The translations under genes and the position numbers were made by a program. Of a stretch of DNA of 64,000 nt, positions 50,301 to 61,254 are shown one piece after another. The DNA is from Xestospongia muta (lineage: Eukaryota; Porifera; Demospongiae; Haplosclerida; Petrosiidae). The notes below the pieces were generated by a model that worked only from the letters and a program-made list of their open reading frames with translations, was not told the DNA's origin and ran no database searches. Position 1 is the stretch's first letter, and the number at the start of each line of letters is the position of its first letter. Location: the NCBI GenBank assembly GCA_963693285.1, contig OY848930.1, forward strand, positions 5,270,001 through 5,334,000. The letters run 5' to 3'.

Positions 50301-53300
50301 TTTCTAAGAATAGACAATGCACATATCAATAATATTTCTACACAAACAGATGGTGGGTTTATCAAATATGTTACAGATTTGACACCCTTGTACTGAGCAA
50401 TAGAACATATGTCACTAGTCATTAGAGTGGTACAAGTTCCAGACAAGACTACAAGGTGATAGATAAAGTTAAAAGTTTAGGACAAGGAGCTATATATCCT
50501 TGGAGGGAAGCTTGTAATGGTCGTTGCATTAAGAATGGCAGACTCATCATCTTGTGCTTCACATTAACTTGTGTATACACAAATATAACCTTATTGAACA
50601 ATATAAGGTGACTGTGGTTTAAGATCTGATTTAAACTAGTATTCCTTGACACAAACTTTCTCACACATAAGGTGGGGGTAAACAGTTGCTAAGCAACCAT
50701 GTACAAAATAGTAGGACAAACAATGTACACACATGGAATGAGGGGGTGTGTATAGAGCACTGACTTTTTTTAGATGTCCAAGAGTAAGAACAACTAAAAA
50801 GGCATGTTAACAAACAAAGTACCAACCACCACTTACCACATTTAAATGTATGGTTAACTACATGGAGTATCATGCCAATACTATAGACACACATGCTCAC
50901 GAAACTATTGGCAGCCTCTATGTAACTTAATCTATTAACAGTTAAACATTTTTAGTGTATTGTATAACTTAATGCTTTTTCTATTATCAAACAAATGATA
51001 CTGTATTTATTTCAGTGTTGCTAGGAGATAGCGATAAATATGTACTAGACCACTTGATCTTTTTGAGTTAAAATGTAACTAATGACATTGTCGTCATTCT
51101 TAAGAAATCTAATAAAATCATTTTTAACATATTTGAATGAAATAACACTGTTATACAATATTAATACATAGAATGTAATACATTTCTAAAACAAATTCTC
51201 CCTTGAATTGTAGTTAATATTATCAATTAAGTCATCATTATGTGAGGGGTAGATAAAAACATTATGAAAATATGACAGATATTGAGAATGAAACTAGTAG
51301 CAAATGATAAACTTTAATCATGAATCCAGTCTCTCCATACCAAAATACTTTTTTATTTTTAACATATGCTCTCTTTTGCTATTTGAAGTTAATTCTAAGA
51401 AACAGTTCATTCTAGTTACTTAAGATTATTTACAACTAGTTATTTATATTTATAATCTGAATAGTTGGTTAGCCAATATATTCAATAGGGAATTATAGAA
51501 CAGGATGAAGCAGGTTGCTTTCTCAACCTTAAAATGGTCTTAGTCAGACTGTTCCCACACTAGCTAAACCACAAACTGACAATGATTTAATGAAATTAAC
51601 AACTATTATAGTCTGTTAATGACAACAGTTACCACAGCAACCACTAATGAATATCATTAATTGGAACCTCCTCCACCACTTATCTTTCTGTCTATGTATC
51701 CATCTGTTCACAATCAATCCATTCATTTATCCATCCATCCATCCATTTGTCCATTCATTTATCTATCATCCATCCATTTATCCATCCATCCATCCATCCA
51801 TCCATCCATCCATTTGTCCATCCATCCATCCATCCATCCATCTACTCACTAGCTTCTAGTGTTCTACAAGAAGGACAAGGAGATGGTTGAGATAAATATC
51901 CATACACTGTATCAATAGCGATAGAGTATTGGCAAAGTGTCCAAGGAGATAACTCTGTGGTGTTGTATGATACAGTAGAATTGCCAGATGACATTATTGT
52001 AGCATTGGTACATGAAGAACTGAGTACTACATAATGATAAAGTTTTCCTTTGGGATTACTGATCTACAAGGTGGAAATAAGAGTTGTTGTAAGGTTGTTT
52101 AACATGAACCTACCAGCCATTTCAACCAAATTTGACTCGAACTAATACTTTCGCAGACAATACAGTTTATACCTAAAATGTATTGATAAATGTAATACCA
52201 CATTGTTAGAGTGTATCTTATGGTACATAATTATTACTGAGAAATAGTAAATACAAGTGCAACTATAGAGTAAATTCTTAGAACATAGAACAACTTCAAA
52301 ACAATAGATAAACCTCAAAGATCCATAGTTTCAAAATAAAAATTTAAAATCAATAAGGTTTCTTGTAGTAACCAGCATGATGTGTGAAGCCTTTATGGTA
52401 CAAACTATTTAATACTTCAATTGTACATGTCATTAACAAGGCATGGTTTAGTAAATTACAAACATCAAACATGACAGGCTGTTGGCCAAAGTTATTGTTA
52501 CAACAAATCACAAGAAATGCAAAGAGTGAAGAAAATGTATTAAATGAAAATAATAGAAATTCAACAAACAAGTAATATACTGACTTAGTATCCAAAAATA
52601 TCCAAATTTAAAACAAAAAACTAAATTTATCAACCCAATATCTAATACCATATATTGAGAACACTAGCAAAATATCCAAAGATATACTAAAATATCCAAA
52701 GATATACAAGGTATCTCTAATGGAGGCTAACTCTTCTGTTCCAAGACACAGTTAACAAACTTACAACATTTTCTACATTTTTTTTCAACAAAGCATGTCA
52801 ACATGACATTGACATTAAAAATACATGTTATAATACATTTAATGACCATTGACTACAAAACCACAACTATTATAGAGTATTCCAGTTTGAATTGGAGGAG
52901 AGCAGTGATAACTTAATTAACTGTTAATTACTAGGTACTCTGGGAATACTCCTTAATACAGGTAAACAAATATTATTGTTTCCATATTTGGAAAATTAAG
53001 GTGACGATCAACACTTCTTGTTACATAATATTTGTCAACATAATTTTAAATCGGACTTCAATACCTTAATAGATAAATAATTATAAATAAGAATGGACCC
53101 ATAAACAACTCAATATAATTATGTACATACCTAATACATGTTATATGTACATACCCTATATAGGTACATACCAGGGTTGTTGTGATTACAGGATAAAAAT
53201 AATGATTACAATTACAATTACTTTTCCCTTTGCTGCATGTAGCCATGTCAATTGTTTCACACAGTGTGACTACAGTTGATACAGCTACATTCAGTGACAA

Positions 53301-56300
53301 ATCACATGTAGTGTTGTCAGTCATGTGACTGCTTAGTGCACAATGCACAATTACACATTGCACAATATGTAAAGAATGTTAAATTTACACACTTGTTTCT
53401 ATTTATTATCCAGCAAAAAATGCTGAAATATTTAACACATTAAACTATAAGGGACTGAATTACTAATTGACTACAATTACATAGTGTAATTACAATTACA
53501 GTACAATTACTTGAGATACTGTAATCATTAATAATCATTACAATTACAATTACTGATTACAACAACCCTGGTACATACCCAATACATGTTATATGTACAT
53601 ACCCTATATAGGTACATACCCAATACATGTTATATGTACATACCCTATATAGGTACATACCTAACATATGTCATAGTGCATACCCTATATGGGTACATAC
53701 CCAATATAGGTACACACCCTATATATGTACACACCTTAGATATGTAATATATATTCTATCTCAAAAACAAACAGCTATTAAACTTTATAACAGAACCTAA
53801 TTAAGATCTTAATAAGCTTTGATAGACCTCACCATGTGTGTGTGTGTGTGTGAGAGTATGAGTAAGGAGAGAATGTGGGCATACACAATCATACTACTGG
53901 GAATAAAAAGGAGTAGGTAGTGGTATTAGAAAGGGACCACACTAAACAAACTACTATGATCTAACTACTTCTCTACATGATATTGATATGATATGTAAGA
54001 GGAAAAGTGGAAGAGATAAATGGACGCATTTTAAAGTAATTAATTGATACATGTTGATAAATGGATGGATGAATTAACAATGGACACATAACTCAATCAA
54101 TGATGGAATTAAATGGATAAATAAGGAATTTTAATGGATGCATAATTACATACTTGTCAAGGTTTGAGCTGTTACAGGAGCAGAGAGTTCACTCATTTGG
54201 CGATTGGCTGTATACTGTACTCGAAATACATAAACCACACCCTCTTCTAAGTTTTGTACCACACCCATCTGAGAATTTACATCAAAGATCTTAGCATGGT
54301 AGAAAGAAATATTATCAATGGAGGTGTGGTCTATAAGAGCGTCAACAGCATAATAAACAGTGTAGTATTGAAGTAGTGTAATATGTTTAGAAGGTGGAGT
54401 CCAAGTTACAGTTGCCATGGTAACATTTACTGTGATGTTGACAATATTCAGGGGATCAAGTCCTGGAGGAGGGAAGAGAAAAAATGAGAATAATTCAAGC
54501 AGCAAATGGCAGTGTAATGAATGTTGTTTTAGTGACTGTGTAATTGAGAGTAAAAATTAGTGGACAATGGTCTCTCCTCCTGAAAGCAATTACAACACTA
54601 TTTATTAATCGACAAATGTAAACACATTCCGTTCACATAATATATAGATATTTCTAAGATAGTTTATATTTCTGCAAATTATAGATGTCCTTGTTATGGA
54701 GATTACTAAATTTATTACTTACTTGATGGAGGGGTAGTTACATTCACTACAGGAGTCATAATGCTTTTAATAGCACTAACATCAGCTTGTATAGTGAAAT
54801 AATATGTATGTTGTGGTAGTAATTTTGAAAATAAATACGAATTATCATGAGATATAGAATCGACCTAAAGAGACAACAATGATATTAAAAACGCTATTTA
54901 ATTATGTATTGATAAGACAATGTAAATGTATTTTTATATGTACATTGATAACAATAATAACAATGATTAATGAGGTGTTTATTAATGAGTTTATTACATG
55001 TAATAATAACATCTAAACGATTATTAATTATATATTCATAATATGTTATAGTACATAATTAACATGAATAATACAATAACACTTGTTAATTACCTATTGT
55101 TTCATGTAATCAAACAAAATTAATACTTGTCGTATTGTCCAAATCACATGTAAAATACATGATATTAATTAAAACTAATTAAATGCTACACCATAGTAAC
55201 AGCTGCCTCCCTATGGTAATGAATATCATTACATTCCAATAGTGAGTACTCTAAGGAGCAGGTGGTATAGTTACCATAGTGATGTCATACACCATTGTGA
55301 CCCGTGGCATTTTGGCAAGGAAATTAGCATTATCATTTTCTGGAAAACATTCCTTTTTGGCAAGTCCTTTGGCAAAGTTTTATTAATTTAAAACCTACTT
55401 GAACTAAATTAGTAGGATCATCCCCTTTGAAAATGTGATAAGTATAGACACGATCAATATCTGGTACTGGAGTGTTCCATGTCAACTAAAAGTATTTATA
55501 GTAACAACTAATGATGTCATAATGATGTCATACCTCAACAGAAGTCGACGATATAATATGAGCTTGGAAATTACTAGGAGGACCTGTAGGAGCTAAAAAG
55601 AGAGGAATGATAGCGGGTGTGGTCTGAAATATCGACTGAAATACCATTGGCTCCATTTATAAAAACATCAGTGCTATCACTGGGAGTACTAGGAACACCA
55701 CTTTGATAAGCAATGACACGAAACATATAAAAAGAACCCATTGCCATTCCATTATATAAGTAGTAGGTGGAGTTTAACATTTGAGATATATTGTGGTAAA
55801 GAGAGGCTGTGGAATAACTTTGGACAATAAATTGTGTGGGCGGTTGAGTGGGTGGATAGCTCCAGGTAATATTGACACTTGTTATATTCACTATGAAGAG
55901 AACTGGTTTGGGAGGAGGAGAAGGTACTAGACGAAGAAATTGATAAGTTAATGATATTGATTTGTAATGAAACCAGTTAAACTGGTTTATAATGACTGGT
56001 TTGACAGGCTTATCTTAAGTACTATGAATATTATTTTCAATGGAAGTAATATAATAAGTTATAATTTTATAACTATATTCACAAACTATCAGGAAATGTA
56101 ACTTACCAACACGTACAAAGCGAGCAGCACCTTTGTTATGATACTGATAATGAGTAGGTTCAGTACGAGTATGAAAAGGAGCAGTACTAATTACCTGTGA
56201 TTCATGGAGAACTGCAAAAAGAGAAAAGAAAAGTGAGATAATAGTTAGAAAATATGCCATGATCTCTACAATCGATTGCAACAGTCTTCTTTAGACACTT

Positions 56301-56315
56301 AAGATTGAGTCTTTA

Positions 56316-56348
<33 letters not shown>

Positions 56349-57366
56349 CTAACAAATCTCTCTTCGTCTCTCTTTATATTCTCAACTTTCATAATTAAAC
56401 TGAAAGCTGATGCAGCTGTCCAATTATCGCTAAGAACCGTACGCTATTACTCACTCATAGATGGTAACAATAATTCACAATACACAGGTAATACAAACCA
56501 ACTATATTCATTATATTATATACCCATATATAGAGACTACCTAGGAATTGGTATACTGAGAACTTGTATTCATGGCCCATTGTCATGTGGCTCAATAATT
56601 CTTGAAAGTCATTATACATAGTATACTCAATTGGTGAAGCTGTTTATAAAGAGAACTGGTAATCATAGCTGTCCTTTGAAATGATATTGTAATGTGAATT
56701 GTGTTAATTCTAATAACTTTAAACTTAGCAATAACTTTCTTTATATAGGATGACGCATTATATATTATACTAGAACTCTCAATGGTCATGTTCAATAGAA
56801 TATATTGTCAGAAATGAAATTAACAACTACTTGCTTGTTTTTATTTGCTAGAAATTAGTGGAAGTAATTCAGTTCCATTAATATTAGTGGGTCATATTGT
56901 CAAGTGAGATATTACACACTATATATAATATTGCTGAGAAATTATAAATTATATGAATCTATTTCAACATGTATAGAGAAGGTTTATTTAGTAGACCAGA
57001 CAACGAAAGGGAAATTGGTAACAATATATCATAGAGTGAGAGAATTTAGTAGAATGATTTTAAAGAGGAGGTTGGAAGGTTAAAATTTGGTGATCCATGA
57101 TATCAGGGTTAAAAAACAATAGTTATGGGTGTAACCTCAAAATATAGCAAATCTTATCAAAACTCATATTGTATTTTCTTATCATTAGTTAACAAAAGTA
57201 TTAACTTATTATAACTGAGTTACTCTTTAGTGCAATAAACTTATAATATATTATACAATCTAGTTAGTACATAAAAACTTTATATAGTTCAATTACCTTG
57301 ATTACATACTGACAGAGAAGATAAGACCATTAAAAATAGTAATATTAGAAGTGTGGTAGTTGTCAT
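47351..57366 (-). CDS. Type I membrane receptor with about seven fibronectin-III modules
   Basis: I do not recognise a specific orthologue. The start at 57366 gives a signal peptide ([20 protein letters not shown]). The second exon (56107-56211) encodes [15 protein letters not shown]. Fn3-type modules follow at about 55580-55900, 54720-55590, 54146-54460, 51845-52190, 49744-50030, 48850-49130 and 48280-48610, recognised by TW/RW in strand B and Y-x-F/V-x-V/I-x-A in strand F; many N-glycosylation sequons are present. A single transmembrane helix ([20 protein letters not shown]) lies at 48040-48100. The cytoplasmic tail of about 170 residues (47351-47845) is acidic, Ser-rich and has [12 protein letters not shown], a possible SH3/WW ligand with a PPPY motif, and several tyrosines (NEYITIM, EGYIINE). 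Two introns of about 2 kb are repeat-rich. The exon set between modules is approximate. It may be an adhesion or signalling receptor. Confidence 0.78.
51717..51842. repeat. (CATC)n-rich tract in an Fn3 receptor intron
   Basis: ATCCATCCATCC and related tetranucleotides run for about 125 bp and end next to the exon boundary near 51848. Confidence 0.85.
53090..53163. repeat. CATACC/TATATAGG tandem repeats flanking the MITE (left part)
   Basis: Repeats of ATGTACATACCCTATATAGG lie directly left of the inserted element. They resume on its right side (53579-53745), as expected if one tandem array was split by the insertion. Confidence 0.75.
53164..53578. mobile_element. hAT-like miniature inverted-repeat element (MITE) with target duplication
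   Basis: The 399-bp element spans 53172-53570. Its ends are perfect 12-bp inverted repeats (CAGGGTTGTTGT at the left, ACAACAACCCTG at the right), with related AT-rich sequence inside (ATTACAATTACAATTA). It is flanked by an identical 8-bp direct repeat GTACATAC at 53164-53171 and 53571-53578. An 8-bp target duplication and CAGGG termini are typical of hAT-type non-autonomous elements. No transposase is encoded. The flanking array itself contains GTACATAC often, so the duplication alone is weaker proof than usual. Confidence 0.78.
53579..53745. repeat. CATACC/TATATAGG tandem repeats (right part)
   Basis: About four diverged copies of a 40-45 bp unit (CCCAATACATGTTATATGTA followed by CATACCCTATATAGGTA) continue the array interrupted by the MITE. 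Confidence 0.8.
56212..56260 (-). other. Alternative signal-peptide start at the 3' end of the receptor's first intron
   Basis: The last 49 bases of intron 1 read in frame into exon 2. ATG at 56260 gives [21 protein letters not shown], a good signal peptide, in the same frame as the spliced form. The polypyrimidine tract and CAG that define the exon 2 acceptor also encode the hydrophobic core. Transcription starting inside the intron would give a receptor with a different signal peptide but the same mature protein. Confidence 0.5.
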
Positions 57367-57863
57367 TGTGACAAGAAGAAAACAATTTATAAGTGATGAG
57401 AGAGATTAAAAGGCTAAGTAAGAGAGAAACATCAGACAATAGAAATATCAATAATTTCCTATATTATAGTAACTATAGCACTTACCAGACTTTGCCTTGG
57501 CAGTCGGCCAAACTCTCTACTTACATACCTATCTGAACAAACTCTTTTGATTTGACGAGTAGGAGACTAACCTATCAACTAAAGGAACTTGTGGGAAGGA
57601 GTTTCTTGGAAAAAAAGTATACAACATCCTCTTCCAAGAAAGATGGGAGCGACCCCAAATTGGTAGGCGTGTCATTATGTAATTCATTGGGTGCGGCAAC
57701 ACGTGCTCTCACTCGACGTCGATGAACCACGTGGGATTGTTTCAGCTGCTGCAACGAAGAAACGAGAACTGGTCATATTCTAAGAGACAAAGGTACTATA
57801 TATTTGATATGTTGCAGTAAATTGAATTGTTTCACTATCTTTTTGCTTCTCCAGCCGATTATC
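57367..57863. promoter_or_regulatory. Divergent promoter between the Fn3 receptor and the gene at 57864
   Basis: About 500 bp. Positions 57690-57740 contain two CACGTG boxes about 30 bp apart with a GACGTC (CRE-core) palindrome between them, a dense cluster for this AT-rich window. A 5' UTR intron for the plus-strand gene is likely, with donor AAAG|GTACTA near 57791 and acceptor TTCTCCAG near 57854. Confidence 0.5.
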
Positions 57864-59289
57864 ATGGTGTCGTATAAGTCAGACGTACAACTTCTTGCTG
57901 AATTTCATTTTGGAGTTGCAGATGTTCTTAATTTATCAGTCAGTGAAGCAGTCAAATTTAGTGGGGAATTATGTGAGGAGATCAAGAGAGTCATTATATA
58001 CAGAACCAATTATCTTGGCCAAGAAATCAAGTTAAAACTCATCACAATATTTGAAGATCTCTACAAGTGGAACAGTGGAAGAATGCGTTTAGCTACACTG
58101 AGATCAAAATTGGAGAAGAATGGAGTTCAATTACGAGAATTTTCTACACCAAGTATCACATTTTATGATGTAAGTATCTCGGCAAGAATGGACAAACATT
58201 AAATGGAAAAAAACATAACATCTTTATGAATAGACCTCTGATGAGGTAGCTATTCATTAAAAATTAACGCATTCTATTAACACTGTCTGATAAAATAATC
58301 ACCTTCCTCCTTGTAGCCATTCCCAATAATAAAAGAATTTCAAGCACGAACCTGTACACCACGTTATGATACAGTTCCGCTTCCTCCCTCTCCTCCACTC
58401 ACTCCATGTGACAGAGTAATTAACTCTTTTTCACCAGGGATTGACCCTTGCTTATCAACATCCTCAATTAACAAACAGGTCAATAAACAACTTGTCAAAC
58501 TAGTTATTATAACCAGTATTTGTAGTGTTTATCATCTAATGAAGAGCAACCTTTAGAAAGCCTCAACTCTTTTACAAGTGAAGGTAATAATATTAATATT
58601 AGCTCGCAATTCCATAAAACACTCCCAGATTACAATAAAGATAAGAAGAACTTCCATACTATTGATGAGACCCTGATGACAGTAAGTTCAATACTTACAT
58701 TATATTGTGTCTAACTTTGTTAGGGTTGTCTCTATGGCTGGCCCACCTCCATCACATCATCTGTATGGACTGATCTACAAAATATAGCTAATTATTCTGG
58801 TTGTAAAGTGATGTTACTATATGGTAAGAATATTGGGACATTTTAATTATGAGCTGGTTCTTCTCCATTCACAGAACATTTGGAAACTCCATATTTGTTT
58901 TTAACGGCAGATCGCGAGTGGGATATTCGAAAATGTATTGATTTTTTAAGAGAATTTAAAATGGAGGTAATTTTTTAACATTGAGAATATATAGATATAT
59001 CCCTGTTGTTAGAACCAATGTCCTGTAACCCAGCAACCTGACAGTCCTGCTACATCAGCTGAACCTCCTACTACAAGTAATATAGTTTATTATAATTTTA
59101 TAATATTATTTTTTATAATAGACCATATTACTTACGATCGTAGTCTTTTACTTAAGATTAAAAGGATGCAAACAAGTGGTAATAATTCTCTTATTTCTCA
59201 ACTTGTTGAGAAAACTAAGGAGTATGATATTATGGTAAGAATTATGTAATAACTTATTATTTTTATTTTTTTAAATCTAGCTTCTTTAA
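57864..59289 (+). CDS. Unrecognised intracellular protein, about 330 residues
   Basis: I do not recognise this gene. Exon 1 (57864-58169) encodes MVSYKSDVQLLAEFHFGVAD and a helical, basic region (ELCEEIKRVIIYR, LITIFEDLYKWNSGRMRLAT). A Pro/Ser-rich part follows (VPLPPSPPLTP). A compact domain then reads GCLYGWPTSITSSVWTDLQN ... GCKVMLLYEHLETPYLFLTA ... IRKCIDFLREF. Its helix - GxK - two strands - helix order loosely recalls a KH or RRM-like alpha/beta fold, a weak inference. The C-terminus is helical and basic (SLLLKIKRMQ ... QLVEKTKEYDIM). I joined a final short exon giving a TAA stop at 59287-59289; an earlier end by intron read-through is also possible. No signal peptide or membrane segment. 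All donors and acceptors keep the frame, which supports a real gene. Confidence 0.65.
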
Positions 59290-59853
59290 ATTGGTTTCTG
59301 AATTAACTGACAAACATTTAAATTAATTATGTGTTTGTGCAATTTATTTTAACCCTATCATTATCACTTATGGCATATTCAATCACTTTTTGGGTTCTGT
59401 TTTTGATGTTGTTTTTAATCATTAAACTTAAAATAATGTGTTATCATCTACTGTTAAATTTGAATCTCAGACAAAAATTTTGAATGCTCTGTCATTACTA
59501 GTTGACAGTAAGGGTAATTTTGACCAGATATGAATATTATTAATTGGTGGTTTTGTGCAATTATTAGAAAACCCACAATGGTTTGAACCGTAGGGATATT
59601 ATAAAAATGAATATGACAACAATTACTCTTACAGATACTATGTTATCACGAAATTGTAGAAATTTTTGAAAGGGATTGGTAAATCCCTAAGTTAAAATTC
59701 ATTAAGTTGTTGCATAAAAATGTGTTGTAAAGCTTCAGGTGTAGCATTGCTCTCTGATCTTTCAAAATGTGAAAATAATAAAGTGAATGTGTTATGTACA
59801 AGGATTACTAAGAGTCTCACCTGCTGTACTGCAGTAGTCAGCTGTAATTTAAG
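59290..59853. other. Spacer between two plus-strand genes of unknown function
   Basis: About 560 bp of AT-rich sequence, presumably the 3' UTR of the upstream gene and the promoter of the downstream one. Short frames on both strands near 59690-59960 overlap the start of the next gene and lack support. Confidence 0.45.
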
Positions 59854-61218
59854 ATGGCTAGTAGAAGAACTAATCTGTCTAGACAAAGAGGAGGTCCCTC
59901 ACGAACTGGATTCAAACAGTTTTCTAATAAAGTTGTTAAACCTGTTGAACAGGTTTTAAAAACTGGATCTAATGCAATGCTGTCATCCAAAGAAAAAATG
60001 GGAGTGGTTGGTCAGGGAGCAAGTAGAATGGAACCAACAAAAGGAGAGGTTACTTCGCATGAATATCAAAATGATACAGTTGTCTATCGCAATATTATCA
60101 GAGAACTAGGGTACATTAGAAATAGAGTTGATAGGGTTAGTCAAATTAATATTATGGCTCTCATACACAACTTCACCTTATAATTGTAGGTACTAACTGA
60201 ATTTCAAGACCACTGTGAGGTAACACCCACACACATAATGAATTTTCTGTGACAATTAACAGAGCTCTGATAACAATGAAGAAGAAACTACTGAACATTG
60301 CCGACAATTACTAGCAAAATATGAAAGAACACAACATGAAAGAGAAAAGGTTTAAAAAACAATAAAATAAATTATTATTATAATTTCTCTCATTCAATGT
60401 AGTTGCTGCAATCATTAAAAGCGGTAACTATTAATATTATTTAAAAACGAATTTACTATTTTATAGTTTTTCAGACAACAATTATATTATATAAAAGACA
60501 CTGATGATCTAGTAAGCATTAATAAGTGACAACTATAACTAATTAACACACTCAGTCACTCTCTTCATCTCAAGCTTCTATGACTCTAACAGCAACAAAT
60601 AGTGCAACATCAGAAGATTTCCTTATTGACTTAGAAGATCACAACTTTATGTACGAGATCAATGTCTATAATTCTTATATTGTTATTATATAGGGATGCT
60701 TGGCATATCGCACTAAATGATATTGATCGTCTCAAAGATATCAATAAACAATTAATTGAATTGAGCAGAGAAATGAACAGGTTATGATCACATATAATAC
60801 TCACTGAAAATGTATTACTTCTCTCTCTTTATCTCTATAGTTTGCCTTTGTCTAACTCGACAGAATATGAAGGTAATTATTAATACTTTATTTTCAATTA
60901 TTACATAATTACAGGGTTAATGGGCAAACCACAAAGAGATCGGATAAGAGATATGTTTACAGAAGAGGCTAAGCAAAACATGAGGTAGATATAATATAAT
61001 ATTAATTTGTTGTTATTTATTACTTTACTGTAGAATGAGTAGAGAGTTAAAGGAAATTGCTAAAGTATGTTATGATTAATACAAATTCATGTTGTGTTAA
61101 CTTCCTATTATAGGAAGTGAATTTTTTACGGCAACAAAATGAAGATTTATTAGATCAGAAAGTATTGGGAGAGAATAAAGCTGAACAACTTGTGGAAACT
61201 ATTAAAATTGCAGAAACA

Positions 61219-61254
<36 letters not shown>

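Noticed and set aside
50040..51845. Possible extra genes in the large receptor intron
   Set aside because: All frames here are short, AT-rich and lack splice-consistent continuity or known motifs; I see only low-complexity and (CATC)n sequence.
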